Source of the DNA: Polaromonas sp.
GTDB lineage: Bacteria; Pseudomonadota; Gammaproteobacteria; Burkholderiales; Burkholderiaceae_C
Reading direction: 5' to 3'
Length of the DNA: 64,000 nucleotides
Assembly (NCBI GenBank): GCA_030655515.1
Contig: JAURVI010000043.1
Coordinates: forward strand, 36,771 to 100,770
The notes beneath the pieces were generated by a model, which was not told where the DNA came from, ran no database searches, and was given only the letters and a program-made list of their open reading frames with translations. Positions within the stretch are counted from its first letter, which is position 1, and each line of letters opens with the position of its first letter. The position numbers were made by a program, and so were the translations under genes. Positions 27,171 through 36,358 of the stretch are shown here, one piece after another.

Positions 27171-27968
27171 TTATGAATTTGCAACGTGTCCGAATCCAAT
27201 CTGAACCATTGCCGGCAGATCGCGCAAAAACGCCTCGTCGGTAGCCGTCAAGCTGCCGGCTTCGCGAGCCTTGGCCAGCAGTTCGGGACGATACTGCCAA
27301 GTCAAAGCCAGCCGCTGCTCCCGGCGCCAACGCTCGATGTGGCCATGGTGGCCGGACAGCAGCGGGGCGGGCACCGTTTGGTCACGCCAGGTCTCGGGCC
27401 GCGTGTAATGCGGGCAATCGAGCAAACCGTCCAGGGCAGGATTGAAGCTGTCGAACAGATGGCTGCCTTCGTCATTGAGCACGCCCGGCTGCAGGCGCGC
27501 CACCGCATCGAGCAGGGCCATCGCGGCGATTTCACCACCGGAGAGCACAAAGTCGCCCAGGCTGACCTGCCGGTCCACATAAGTGTCGATAAAACGCTGA
27601 TCCAGGCCTTCATAGCGGCCGCAGACCAGCACCGCCCCGGCGCTGGCCGACCAGGCCGCCACCCCCGCGTGGTCCAGCGGGCGGCCAATCGGCGAGAACA
27701 GAACCACCGGCGCCTGCTGGCCTGCCGGCTCGGCGCGGTCTTCCCGGATTTTTTCCAGGCAGCGGGCGAGCGGCTCAGCCATCATCACCATGCCGGGGCC
27801 ACCGCCAAAGGAACGGTCGTCCACCCGGCGGTAGTTGCCTTCGGCAAAATCGCGCGGGTTCCACAGCTTCACCTCGACCAGGCCGGATTCATAGGCACGG
27901 CGCGTCACGCCGCTTGTCAGGAAGGGCGCGAAAAGCTCGGAAAACAGGGTGATGACGTCAAAACGCAT
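27171..27968 (-). CDS. trmD: tRNA (guanine-37-N1)-methyltransferase
   Basis: 265 residues. TrmD methylates G37 of tRNAs reading CNN codons, preventing +1 frameshifts. SPOUT-fold signatures are clear: MRFDVITLFSELF at the start, RYEGLDQRFID and SLGDFVLSGGEIAAMALLDAV forming the SAM-binding trefoil knot, and DECPHYTRPE-like DCPHYTRPETWRD. Follows rimM with a 148-bp gap containing a dispersed repeat (28028-28115). Confidence 0.97.
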   Translation of the reverse strand: MRFDVITLFSELFAPFLTSGVTRRAYESGLVEVKLWNPRDFAEGNYRRVDDRSFGGGPGMVMMAEPLARCLEKIREDRAEPAGQQAPVVLFSPIGRPLDHAGVAAWSASAGAVLVCGRYEGLDQRFIDTYVDRQVSLGDFVLSGGEIAAMALLDAVARLQPGVLNDEGSHLFDSFNPALDGLLDCPHYTRPETWRDQTVPAPLLSGHHGHIERWRREQRLALTWQYRPELLAKAREAGSLTATDEAFLRDLPAMVQIGFGHVANS

Positions 27969-28027
27969 GGCTTGGATTTTGCGCTATGAAGCGACAAGCG
28001 ATGTGGCCGCAGTATTCCCGACCCAGC

Positions 28028-28115
28028 AGGGGCCGCGGAACCGGCTTAGCCGGGCCGCAGGCGCAGCGGCCCCCTCGGGGGGCAGCGAACCACACGAAGT
28101 GGGGAGCGTGGGGGC
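28028..28115. repeat. Dispersed CCCCCACGCT-type repeat between rimM and trmD
   Basis: On the minus strand it reads GAGCCCCCACGCTCCCCACT, then GGTTCGCTGCCCCCCGAGGG, followed by a GC-rich hairpin (CGGCTAAGCCG) and GCGGCCCC. Same block order as the other family members (22806, 25481, 28692). It sits 2-90 bp after the rimM stop. Confidence 0.75.
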
Positions 28116-28116
28116 T

Positions 28117-28713
28117 CTAATAATCCGGCTGCCAGTCCACCGTGATGGTCTTGCCCGGCAGATCGACGGTATCCACATAAGCCGCCACAAAGGGGATCAT
28201 GCGCTCCAGCGCCTTGCCCTCTTCGGTGTACTCGACACACAGCACGGAATGCGGGCCGGTAGCCATCAGATCCCGCACACAACCGAGGGCCACACCTTCG
28301 CGGTTGACCACATTCAGGCCCAGCAGGTCCACCCAGTAATACTCGTCCTTGCCAGCCTTGGGGAAGCTGCTGCGCGGCACAAAAATGCGCGCGCCGCGCA
28401 GGGCCTCGGCCGGCGTGCGGTCGTCGATGCCCTCGAATTTGGCAACTACCGAGTCAGAATGGGTTTTGGATTCGCTGACGCCAAGGGACACCGTGCCTGA
28501 AAAAGCATCAAAGCCGGGCCGGTGCCCGGCATCGGGTGGCTGTAAATACCAGCGGCCGGAAGAAAAAAGCGCCTCGGAAGAAGCGCTGTGGGCCAGGACT
28601 TTCACCCAGCCCTTGACGCCCCAGGCGTCAAGAATGCGCCCGACTTCAACCGCATCGTCTGGCAGGCCAGACGGCTCAAGGCCGGGCACGCTGTTAGCCC
28701 CCACGCTTTTCAC
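28117..28713 (-). CDS. rimM: Ribosome maturation factor RimM
   Basis: 198 residues. RimM binds S19 and aids 30S maturation. The N-terminal VEVGRILDAWGVKGWVKVLAHS and the PRC-barrel part DEYYWVDLLGLNVVNREGVALG and MIPFVAAYVDTVDLPGKTITVDWQPDY are diagnostic. The start is ambiguous: GTG 28713 lies inside a dispersed repeat (28692-28790), which would make the first residues repeat-derived; GTG 28689 would give a shorter, more typical N-terminus. Second gene of the rpsP operon. Confidence 0.93.
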   Translation of the reverse strand: MKSVGANSVPGLEPSGLPDDAVEVGRILDAWGVKGWVKVLAHSASSEALFSSGRWYLQPPDAGHRPGFDAFSGTVSLGVSESKTHSDSVVAKFEGIDDRTPAEALRGARIFVPRSSFPKAGKDEYYWVDLLGLNVVNREGVALGCVRDLMATGPHSVLCVEYTEEGKALERMIPFVAAYVDTVDLPGKTITVDWQPDY

Positions 28714-28790
28714 TCCGTGTGCCTTCGGCTGTACGCTGCCCCTTGCACGGAAGACGGGGGCTAATTTCCCTTGGGGCGGCCCAGCGGGAA
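28692..28790. repeat. Dispersed repeat between rpsP and rimM
   Basis: GTTAGCCCCCACGCTTTTCA, later GCTGCCCC, GGGGGCTAATTTCCCTTGGG and GCGGCCCAGCGGG: a diverged member of the family in the 25481-25740 array. It overlaps the 5' end of rimM if GTG 28713 is the start. Confidence 0.7.
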
Positions 28791-28803
28791 ATTGTCATTT
28801 TTA

Positions 28804-29064
28804 TCAGGCTGTCTTGGCAGCCGCGGCAGCGCCCTGTTTGACCAGGCGTTCCACCGTGGGGGACGCTTGTGCGCCCACGCCGAGCCAGTGGGTCAGGCGG
28901 TCCTGCTCGATGCGCAGGCCTTCTTCGCCACCTTTGGCGATCGGGTTGTAAAAACCGATGCGTTCGATGAAACGGCCATCGCGGCGGACGCGTTTGTCGG
29001 CCACGACAATATTGAAAAAAGGACGGTGTTTAGATCCGCCGCGCGAGAGTCGAATGACGACCAT
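28804..29064 (-). CDS. rpsP: 30S ribosomal protein S16
   Basis: 86 residues. [41 protein letters not shown] is unmistakable S16. First gene of the rpsP-rimM-trmD-rplS group; the 218 bp upstream, shared with the divergent membrane-protein gene, should hold the operon promoter. Confidence 0.98.
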   Translation of the reverse strand: MVVIRLSRGGSKHRPFFNIVVADKRVRRDGRFIERIGFYNPIAKGGEEGLRIEQDRLTHWLGVGAQASPTVERLVKQGAAAAAKTA

Positions 29065-29282
29065 GATTTATCCTTCGGGTGGCGAGGTGAAAAAATCACC
29101 CCAAAATGTTCCTGCAGCGCTTGAGACACACGACATGGCACCCGGCCAGCGAAATGCTGCAAAGCCGTAGATTGTAACCCGCCCGGGGAATTTCCCTCTT
29201 TCCAGCCCTCCTTTGGTAACTGGCGTGATATGGTAATCATGTAAAAGACGCTGGACGCCGCAGCGCCCTCGACCCCCCAACC

Positions 29283-29753
29283 GTGAATGCACCGATGAAA
29301 CCAAAAAACAAAAACAAGACGCTTGCGGCCTGGCTGGCTTTTGCCGGCGGCCAGCTCGGCATCCACCGGCTCTACCTGTATGGCTGGATGGACGTCTGGG
29401 CCTGGCTGCACCCGATGGCCGCCGCGCTGGGCTGGTGGGGTATTGAGCGGGTTCGGCTGTATGGCCAGGACGACCAGCTCGCGTGGGTGCTGATCCCGCT
29501 GCTGGGTTTTACCATCGCAGGCACGGCCTTGACAGCGATTTATTACGGCCTGACGTCACCCGAAAAATGGAATGCGCTGCACAACCCGGCGGCCGCGCCG
29601 GACGCCGCCTGCGGCAAGACAAACTGGCTGACCATGGCCGCCATTGTGTTGGCCCTGCTGTTCGGCACCGTTGCCATGATGTCCAGCATCGTGTTCAGCT
29701 TTCAGCGCTATTTTGAGTACCAGGTCGAAGAAGCGCGCAAGATTTCCCAATAG
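29283..29753 (+). CDS. Small membrane protein with TM2-like features
   Basis: 156 residues from GTG 29283 (ATG 29295 possible). KNKTLAAWLAFAGGQLGIHRLYLYGWMDVWAWLH resembles the TM2 domain start (K.....A..L..flG..G.HrfYlG). Three or four hydrophobic segments follow (AWVLIPLLGFTIAGTALTAIYYGL; WLTMAAIVLALLFGTVAMMSSIVF). Role unknown. Divergent from rpsP and convergent with the phosphate-transporter gene 21 bp away. Confidence 0.65.
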   Translation: MNAPMKPKNKNKTLAAWLAFAGGQLGIHRLYLYGWMDVWAWLHPMAAALGWWGIERVRLYGQDDQLAWVLIPLLGFTIAGTALTAIYYGLTSPEKWNALHNPAAAPDAACGKTNWLTMAAIVLALLFGTVAMMSSIVFSFQRYFEYQVEEARKISQ

Positions 29754-29774
29754 CGCTGCCCTCACTGGCCTTGT

Positions 29775-30785
29775 TCAGAACAGGAACAGGCTAAGCCAGT
29801 AGGCGATGCCGGCGACAAGAGCCGATGCAGGTATCGTGAAAATCCAGGCCCAGACAATATTGCCGGCCACGCCCCAGCGTACCGCGGATGCGCGCTGGGT
29901 GGCGCCCACACCGACAATGGCGCCGGTGATGGTGTGGGTGGTCGACACGGGAATGCCCAGGCCGGTGGCCAGAAACAAAGTGATCGCGCCGCCGGTTTCT
30001 GCGGAAAAACCTCCGACGGGCCTGAGCTTGGTGATCTTCTGGCCCATGGTTTTCACAATGCGCCAGCCGCCGAACAGGGTGCCGACCGCAATGGCGATGT
30101 AGCAACTGGCAATTGTCCAGGTCGGCGGGGCGCTGTCGCTGGCCGACGCATAACCGGTGGCAATCAGCAGCATCCAGATGATGCCTATGGTTTTTTGCGC
30201 ATCGTTGCCGCCATGGCCCAGGCTGTATGCGCCGGCCGACACGAGCTGAAGGCGCCGGAACCAGCGGTCGACCCGGGACGGCGTGGCGCGTCGGCAGACC
30301 CAGGCAACCCCCACCATCATCATCGAGCCAAGCAAAAAACCCAGCATCGGCGAAACGAGAATAAACGCGACTGTTTTCAAAATGCCCGCCGACACCAGCG
30401 AACCGGCGCCCGCCCTGGCCATCACCGCGCCGACAATGCCGCCAATCAGCGCATGCGAGGAACTGCTCGGGATGCCGTAATACCAGGTGGCGAGGTTCCA
30501 ACTGATGGCGCCTATCAGCGCGCCAAACACCACATGGGTGTCCACCACACCGGGCTGCACGATGCCCTTGCCTACCGTGGCGGCCACACTCAGTTGGAAA
30601 ATGAAGATGGCGATGAAGTTGAACGCGGAGGCAAACAGCACGGCCTGGACGGGTTTGAGCACGCCGGTCGAAACCACGGTGGCGATCGAGTTGGCCGCAT
30701 CATGAAAGCCGTTCATGAAGTCAAAAGCAATGGCCAGAAAGACCAGCAACACCACAACCCACAGGGCCGTCGGGACTGTTTGCAT
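29775..30785 (-). CDS. Low-affinity inorganic phosphate transporter, PiT family
   Basis: 336 residues from ATG 30785, about ten membrane segments. The two PiT signature repeats are present: FDFMNGFHDAANSIATVV near the N-terminus and SLGHGGNDAQKTIG in the second half. PiT proteins carry metal-phosphate complexes in symport with protons. It lies 17 bp after the DUF47 gene, the usual partner, and both should be co-transcribed. Confidence 0.93.
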   Translation of the reverse strand: MQTVPTALWVVVLLVFLAIAFDFMNGFHDAANSIATVVSTGVLKPVQAVLFASAFNFIAIFIFQLSVAATVGKGIVQPGVVDTHVVFGALIGAISWNLATWYYGIPSSSSHALIGGIVGAVMARAGAGSLVSAGILKTVAFILVSPMLGFLLGSMMMVGVAWVCRRATPSRVDRWFRRLQLVSAGAYSLGHGGNDAQKTIGIIWMLLIATGYASASDSAPPTWTIASCYIAIAVGTLFGGWRIVKTMGQKITKLRPVGGFSAETGGAITLFLATGLGIPVSTTHTITGAIVGVGATQRASAVRWGVAGNIVWAWIFTIPASALVAGIAYWLSLFLF

Positions 30786-30802
30786 GCTTGGTACTCCGCC
30801 GC

Positions 30803-31450
30803 TCAGGAGTTTTCGAGGACGATGCCCTCGATCAGATTGGCGACGTCTTCGCACTTGTCGGTGATGGTCTCCAGCAGCTCGTAAATCGCCTTGAGCTTGA
30901 TCACTTCACGCACGTCGGGCTCTTCGCGAAACAGCTTGCTCATCGCCGAGCGCATGACGCGGTCGGCGTCGGACTCGAGTTTGTCGATTTCCTCGCAGGT
31001 TTTCAGCGCCGCCTCGGCCGTTGCCGCGTCACTGAGCTTGTCGATCAGCGCCACGGCATCTTTCAGACGCTCGCAGCACTTGACGCTCAGGTCGGTCAGG
31101 CGCACGATCTCGTCGGTCATGTGGCGCACGTCGTACAGCGCCATGGTCTCGGCGGAATCCTGGATCAGGTCGCACACATCGTCCATGGTGTTGATCAGCG
31201 AGTGGATCTGCTCGCGGTCGATCGGCGTGATGAAGGTCTTGTGCAGCATGCGGTTGACCTCCTGGGTAATGCGGTCGGCGGCACGTTCGGCGTTGTCGAC
31301 CTCCCGGTTGTAGCCTTCGCGCTTTTGCACGTCGCTGTAGCTGGCGACCATGTTCGAGAAGGCATGGGCTGCCTCCACGATGCGGTCAGCATGCTGGTTG
31401 AACAACTCGAAAAAATTGCCTTCACGCGGCAGCAATTTGCCAAACAGCAT
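30803..31450 (-). CDS. DUF47/PhoU-like accessory protein of the Pit transporter
   Basis: 215 residues, almost all helical (MLFGKLLPREGNFFELFNQHADRIVEAAHAFSN; repeated acidic/heptad pattern), matching the TIGR00153/DUF47 family, which resembles PhoU and is encoded with pit genes. Probably modulates phosphate uptake. ATG 31450 has AGGAG seven bases upstream; a TTG at 31456 is excluded on that basis. First gene of the two-gene unit. Confidence 0.92.
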   Translation of the reverse strand: MLFGKLLPREGNFFELFNQHADRIVEAAHAFSNMVASYSDVQKREGYNREVDNAERAADRITQEVNRMLHKTFITPIDREQIHSLINTMDDVCDLIQDSAETMALYDVRHMTDEIVRLTDLSVKCCERLKDAVALIDKLSDAATAEAALKTCEEIDKLESDADRVMRSAMSKLFREEPDVREVIKLKAIYELLETITDKCEDVANLIEGIVLENS

Positions 31451-31577
31451 CTTCAACTCCTGAGTGATTAATGTCAGCCATCTGAGAATTCTGCGTCATC
31501 GGGAAGTTTAACCGCGGGGCTGGCAACGGTCCGCCGGACACATCGAAATACAACGGGGGGGGGTGACACCGGATGTC

Positions 31578-32246
31578 TCATGCCCTGGCAATCCAGCGCT
31601 GCCGGGCCGCGAGTTTTTCGACATCGCGCCAGGACCGGCATTGCACGGCAATCTGCGGCCAGATGCGCTGCAGCAGCTCGCACTCGGCCAGCGTGTCGGC
31701 CGCCGCCTGGTGCCGCTCGGCGCAAACAATGCCAAAGTGCGCCATCCATTCATCGAGCGCGCGCGCCCGCACCTTCTCGTGCGTCACGGCGCAGAGCTGC
31801 TCAATGTCCGCCCAGCGGTTGCGCAACCCGGTGCCCAGGTGTTCGCGGACATAACGCCCCATCATGGCCTGATCGAAGGGGGCGTGAAAAGCCAGCAGCG
31901 GCGCATCGCCAATAAAGGCGGCAAAGGCGCGCAAACCCTGTTCAGGCGGCACGCCATCGCGCTGACGCTGCAGCCCGATGCCGTGCAGCAAAATATTGTC
32001 CCGGTCACGGGCCAGCGAGGACTGGCGCAGCACCACCTCAAAGCTGTCGCCCAGCGCAATGCTCAGGCGCCGCCCGGCCCAGTCCACCCGCAGCGCGATG
32101 GCTGCAATGGCCAGCAACTGGTCGCGCTGCGGGTCCAGCCCGCTGGTCTCCACGTCCAGCACCACCCAGCGCGCTTCGTCAAGGGCTCCCGACGCGCCGA
32201 CATGCTTGTGCCACCAGTCGCGCCAGGCCATCGTGAAAATGTTCAC
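31578..32246 (-). CDS. DnaQ-like 3'-5' exonuclease (DEDDh)
   Basis: 222 residues from GTG 32246. Exo I VVLDVETSGLDPQRDQLLAIAAIAL, Exo II LLAFHAPFDQAMMGRYV, and Exo III RHQAAADTLAECEL supply the D-E-D-D-h residues (the His is in RHQAAAD). Not fused to a polymerase. It starts inside the stop of the upstream CBS/DUF294 gene (GTGA overlap), so it is translationally coupled to that signalling protein, a pairing seen in other proteobacteria near acetate/carbon transport genes. Biological substrate unknown. Confidence 0.88.
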   Translation of the reverse strand: MNIFTMAWRDWWHKHVGASGALDEARWVVLDVETSGLDPQRDQLLAIAAIALRVDWAGRRLSIALGDSFEVVLRQSSLARDRDNILLHGIGLQRQRDGVPPEQGLRAFAAFIGDAPLLAFHAPFDQAMMGRYVREHLGTGLRNRWADIEQLCAVTHEKVRARALDEWMAHFGIVCAERHQAAADTLAECELLQRIWPQIAVQCRSWRDVEKLAARQRWIARA

Positions 32247-34156
32247 CGGTCGTAATCGAGTTGCAACCGCTGCTGCAGCGAACGCGCGATGCGAAACGAC
32301 TCTCTGAGAATGCGCCGGTCGATGTTGTTCAGGCTGTCCACCCGGAGGTGGTTGGGTTGCCGCGGCGGAGCCGTGCTTTCCAACTGCAGGCGCAGGCGCA
32401 GGGTCTGAAGGAACTCAAAGCCGCTGATCCAGGCTTCGTACTCGGAGGCGGCCAGCCCCAGCAAGGGGCCGACCGCCTCCAGCCGTTCGCGGGTATTGGT
32501 CGCATGGATCCCGTGGCCGAGCGCATAAATGCGGGCGACATCGACAAAAATCGCCGCGCCCTGAAGTTTGAGGTCGATCAGGCCGGCATCGTCGCTGGCA
32601 ATGCGGCCTAGCCAGTTCAGCGGCGCGCTGCGCCCCAGCGCATTGAGCGCCAGTTGCTTGATGAAACGCGGTGCGCGCGCGGCCGCCAAGCCGATCTCCT
32701 GGCGCAGGCCTTGCGCCATCGCGGCGTCGCCGACGAGCGGGCGAAAGTCGAAGTAAATGCTGGCATTAAGCAAGTCCTGCGGCGCGCCATGCGCTATCCA
32801 GTGCATGAAGCGCTCACGCCATTGGGCCAGGCTCAGGCAGCAGGCCGGCTCGCCGGCCATGATGCCGCCCCGGCACAACGGGTAGCCGCAGGCGTCGAGC
32901 GACTCGTTGACATCGCGGGCAAACCGCAAAATCGCCTCGCGCTGGGCCGCCGTCGTGTTGTCCGGCAGAATCAGCGCGTTGTCCTGGTCGGTCGCAATGG
33001 TTTGTTCGCCGCGTCCTTCCGAGCCCAGCGCCAGCCAGCACAGCCGACTCAGGTCAATGCCGTGCGCCAGCGCTTTCATCTCCAGCAGGCGCCTGGTCAA
33101 GACGTCGTTGAGGTGGCTGATCAGCGCCGTGAGCTGGCGCGCATGCACACCCTGGCCGAGCAGGCTGTGCGCAAAACGCCGGATGTCCTGCGCCGCCCTC
33201 TTGAGCGTGTCGACATCGCCAGCGCCCCGGATCGAGGTGCTGACCTGCTTCAGGCTCAGGCGCTGCAGCGCAAACAGGTCGCGCTCGGAGACCATGCCCA
33301 CTGCCACGCCGCCGCGGGTCACCGGCACATGGCGAATGCCATGTTCGCTCATCAGCAGCGCGGCGTCCAGCGCCGTGTGTTCATGGGTCAGCGTCAGCAC
33401 CGGCCGCACCATGACCTGCGAAATCGGCGTGTCCAGCGGCAGTGCCGGCAGAGTCACCCGGCCCAGGATGTCATACCGCGTCAGAATGCCCAGCGGCCGG
33501 ATCCCTTCATCGGTGACCAGCATCGAGCCGATGTGCAGCTTGTGCATCTGGCCGAGCGCCTGCCGCAGGGGCGTCTCAGGCGTGCAGCTCACCGGCGCCT
33601 TGCGGGCGACCTCGCCCAGCGGCGTTTCCAGCGACTGCTCGGCCAGCGCCTGCGTGGCATACGCCGCTTGCAGCGCGCGCCACGACAGGTCCAGGAATTT
33701 GAGAATGCGCCGGTTCAGAAAATCGGCAAAAGGCGGACTCTGCGCGGCCAGCGCCTGCATCGCGTCCAGCGGCAGCGCCAGCACAAAAGTATCGGCGGTA
33801 GCCCGGTAGGTCGCGCTGACGGCGCGCTGCGCCACCGCGGCACTGACGGGAAACAGCTCGCCGGGCTCGTAATGAAAAGCGCCGCCGGACAACTCCGCCA
33901 GGCCGCGCTCGCCGATGACCGCGCCCTGGCGGATGAAGAACAGTTGTTTGACAACGCCGCTGTCGGGCGCGACCAGTATTTCGCCGGGGGCGTAGTAGTG
34001 CTGCTGCGAACGCTTTAAAAAAAAGTCCAGATCGCACGCCTGCATTTGCGCAAAAGGCGGATGCCGCATCATCTCCTGGCGCAGGTTGGCCAACAGGCTG
34101 CTGGACGGACTCAAGTCGGCGCTGAGCAGGGAAAGCGGCTGGTCTGGCTCCGTCAC
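32243..34156 (-). CDS. Cyclic-nucleotide-binding / CBS-pair / DUF294 nucleotidyltransferase-like protein
   Basis: 637 residues from GTG 34156 (AGGAG nine bases upstream). N-terminus (about 25-170) is a cNMP-binding beta-barrel (YYAPGEILVAPDSGVVKQLFFIRQGAV), then two CBS motifs (about 190-320), a DUF294 putative nucleotidyltransferase domain with LALGSEGRGEQTIATDQDNALI (the GSxGRxE...DxD pattern of GlnD-like enzymes) and a helical C-terminal DUF294_C. It could add or remove nucleotidyl groups on a partner in response to adenine-nucleotide ligands. Coupled to the downstream exonuclease. Confidence 0.85.
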   Translation of the reverse strand: MTEPDQPLSLLSADLSPSSSLLANLRQEMMRHPPFAQMQACDLDFFLKRSQQHYYAPGEILVAPDSGVVKQLFFIRQGAVIGERGLAELSGGAFHYEPGELFPVSAAVAQRAVSATYRATADTFVLALPLDAMQALAAQSPPFADFLNRRILKFLDLSWRALQAAYATQALAEQSLETPLGEVARKAPVSCTPETPLRQALGQMHKLHIGSMLVTDEGIRPLGILTRYDILGRVTLPALPLDTPISQVMVRPVLTLTHEHTALDAALLMSEHGIRHVPVTRGGVAVGMVSERDLFALQRLSLKQVSTSIRGAGDVDTLKRAAQDIRRFAHSLLGQGVHARQLTALISHLNDVLTRRLLEMKALAHGIDLSRLCWLALGSEGRGEQTIATDQDNALILPDNTTAAQREAILRFARDVNESLDACGYPLCRGGIMAGEPACCLSLAQWRERFMHWIAHGAPQDLLNASIYFDFRPLVGDAAMAQGLRQEIGLAAARAPRFIKQLALNALGRSAPLNWLGRIASDDAGLIDLKLQGAAIFVDVARIYALGHGIHATNTRERLEAVGPLLGLAASEYEAWISGFEFLQTLRLRLQLESTAPPRQPNHLRVDSLNNIDRRILRESFRIARSLQQRLQLDYDR

Positions 34157-34239
34157 GGTTGTCTCCTGATGGCTGCACTGCGGTCATTATCAGGGCAGCG
34201 CCGACCCACGGCGCTGATTCACCTCAAATCATCCAATCG

Positions 34240-36285
34240 CTACAAGCTGGCCTGCAAACCGAGTTTCAAACTGCGCCCCGGCAGCGGCGCCTTCGGAAAA
34301 GCCGTGCTGGTCAGCACCGACGACGCGCTGTAGGCCAGCTTGTCGGTGAGGTTGTCGAGCCGGGCGTACCACAGCAGCGTCGCCGCACCGGCCTTGACAC
34401 GGTAAGTCGCCGCCGCGTTCCACAGCGTGTAGGCGGCTGTCGCGCCCACAGGCGACGCCGACACACGCTTTTGCGCGGCCAGGTGATCAAAGCCGATGTT
34501 GGCGCCCCAGGGCCCACTTGCCCAGAGCAGCGAAGCACCCACGCGCCACGGCGCAATACGCGGCAGCGGCTGACCGCTGTCCAGATTGGTGGCGCGCACC
34601 ACATCGCCGCGCAGCGCCAGGTCCAGCGTCGAGGCGCCTTCGCGCAGCCGGATGTTGCCGCTGGCCTCGATGCCGGTGAAGCGTGCCCGCGCCTGTTCGT
34701 AGCGGAATTCGGCCAGCGGGTTGACTTCGCCGTCCTTCGCGTTGCGCGTCACGCCCGGTGTCTGGTTCAGCGCGATGTAGTTCTTGAAGCGGCTCACATA
34801 GCTGTTGACCTTGAAGCTGTGCCCACCCGACTTCCAGGCCGCGCCTACGTCGAGGTTGCCCGACTGCTCTTTGGATAAATTCGCATTTCCCACCTCATAC
34901 GCCGCAGTGGCAATGTGCGGGCCGTCGGCAAACAGCTCGTAGTCTTTGGGCGCGCGCTCGGTGTAAGCCAGATTGCTGGTGAGCTGCCATCCCGGTGCGG
35001 CGTTCCACAAGGCGCCCAGCGCATAGCTGCCGGGTTTGAAGTCTTTGGTGGCGGGCGTGAAACGCGCCACCTGCGGGTTGCCGAAAGATTCCACCTTGAC
35101 CGACTCCAGCCGCCCGCCCAGGCTGAGCTTGCCCCAGCCGGTGCCCAGCTCTTCATAAGCAAACACCGCCGACTGCGAGGTTTTGCTGTGAGGCGCAAAC
35201 GCCTCCGCGCCGTCGGCGGAAAAGCGGTTGGACTCGGCCTGGAAACCCAGCACGCCGTCGAAGTCGCCAAGCTTTGCATGGCGCGCCTCCAGGCGGAAGT
35301 CGCTGCCCTTGTTCTTGAACACCGTGCCGGCAGTCGCACCCTCGAACTCGGTGTGGCCGTAGTCCGTCTGGCTGTATTGCCCCTTGATGCTCTCCAGCGG
35401 GCCGCTCAGGTTGCGGATTTCGCCTTCCAGCGCATACCGGTCCGACTTCATGCCGATGGTGACTTCGTCTTCGGCCACCGTGCCGTAAGTGCTGCGGTAG
35501 GTGCTGGCCGACGCGCCGAGGTAGCCGCTGTCAAAAAACACCGCGCCGCCGACCGCGCCGCCGCTGACGTCGCTCGCTGAGTTGCAGATGCGCCGTGCGA
35601 TGGTCGTCGCCCCATCCCTGGTGCAGGCCAGCCCCACCGGCACGCGCACAGCGCGGGTCTGCCGGTCGAACGCATCCACATGCAGGCTGTAGCGGTGGTT
35701 GCCGCCTTCGATCAGCACGCCCTTGCCGCGCTCCGAATTGCCGCTGGCCAGGCTCAGGTCAGCCTTGCCGCTGATGCCGCCCTTCTCGCCCCACTGCGGC
35801 TCGCGCGGGATGCGGTTGTCGATGACGTTGACCACGCCGCCGACGGCGCTGCCGCCGTACAGCAGGGCGCCGGGGCCACGCAACACCTCGATGCGCTCGA
35901 TGCTGATGGGGTCGCTGGTGACCGAGTGGTCGTAGCTCAGGCTGGACGCATCGAGCGAACCGCCGCCGTTGGCCAGGATGCGGATGCGGTCGCCGTCCAG
36001 CCCGCGAATGATGGGCCGGCTGGCGTTGGGGCCATAGTAGGTGCTGCTGACGCCGGGCGCACCGTCCAGCGTTTCGCCGAGCGTGGTTTTGGAACGCAGC
36101 AGCAGGCCGGTGCCGGAATACCGGGTGGCCGGTGCGATCAGATCAGCCGTGCCCAGCGGGTTGCCGGTGACGGTGATTTCTTTCAGGCTGGGGGTGGCGG
36201 TCTGCGCCTGGGCAGCCGTGCAGCCGAGGGCGAGCAGGGTCAGGGTGGCAGTGCTGACGGCACCGCGGGGGAATGATTTTTTCAT
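34240..36285 (-). CDS. TonB-dependent outer-membrane receptor (ZnuD-like), copy 1
   Basis: 681 residues from ATG 36285. Signal peptide (LTLLALGCTAAQAQT), a TonB-box/plug region (LKEITVTGNPLGTADL, RPIIRGLDGDRIRIL, IEVLRGPGALLYGGSAVGGVVNVID), then a 22-strand-type barrel ending in LKLGLQASL with the C-terminal aromatic-type strand. The SYDHSV...NVIDNRIP plug and a Cys pair in the barrel (LACTRDG...RICNSA) resemble ZnuD-type zinc receptors. Last gene of the 39.6-34.2 kb operon, 73 bp after the His-rich protein. A second copy is at 56097-58175. Metal specificity is inferred from family and context. Confidence 0.88.
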   Translation of the reverse strand: MKKSFPRGAVSTATLTLLALGCTAAQAQTATPSLKEITVTGNPLGTADLIAPATRYSGTGLLLRSKTTLGETLDGAPGVSSTYYGPNASRPIIRGLDGDRIRILANGGGSLDASSLSYDHSVTSDPISIERIEVLRGPGALLYGGSAVGGVVNVIDNRIPREPQWGEKGGISGKADLSLASGNSERGKGVLIEGGNHRYSLHVDAFDRQTRAVRVPVGLACTRDGATTIARRICNSASDVSGGAVGGAVFFDSGYLGASASTYRSTYGTVAEDEVTIGMKSDRYALEGEIRNLSGPLESIKGQYSQTDYGHTEFEGATAGTVFKNKGSDFRLEARHAKLGDFDGVLGFQAESNRFSADGAEAFAPHSKTSQSAVFAYEELGTGWGKLSLGGRLESVKVESFGNPQVARFTPATKDFKPGSYALGALWNAAPGWQLTSNLAYTERAPKDYELFADGPHIATAAYEVGNANLSKEQSGNLDVGAAWKSGGHSFKVNSYVSRFKNYIALNQTPGVTRNAKDGEVNPLAEFRYEQARARFTGIEASGNIRLREGASTLDLALRGDVVRATNLDSGQPLPRIAPWRVGASLLWASGPWGANIGFDHLAAQKRVSASPVGATAAYTLWNAAATYRVKAGAATLLWYARLDNLTDKLAYSASSVLTSTAFPKAPLPGRSLKLGLQASL

Positions 36286-36358
36286 GAGGGCTCGTTGAAT
36301 CGAAAAGGGAATGCCGAACCACAGCCGCAAGGACTGCGTTCAGAAACTTCGGGAAGAT

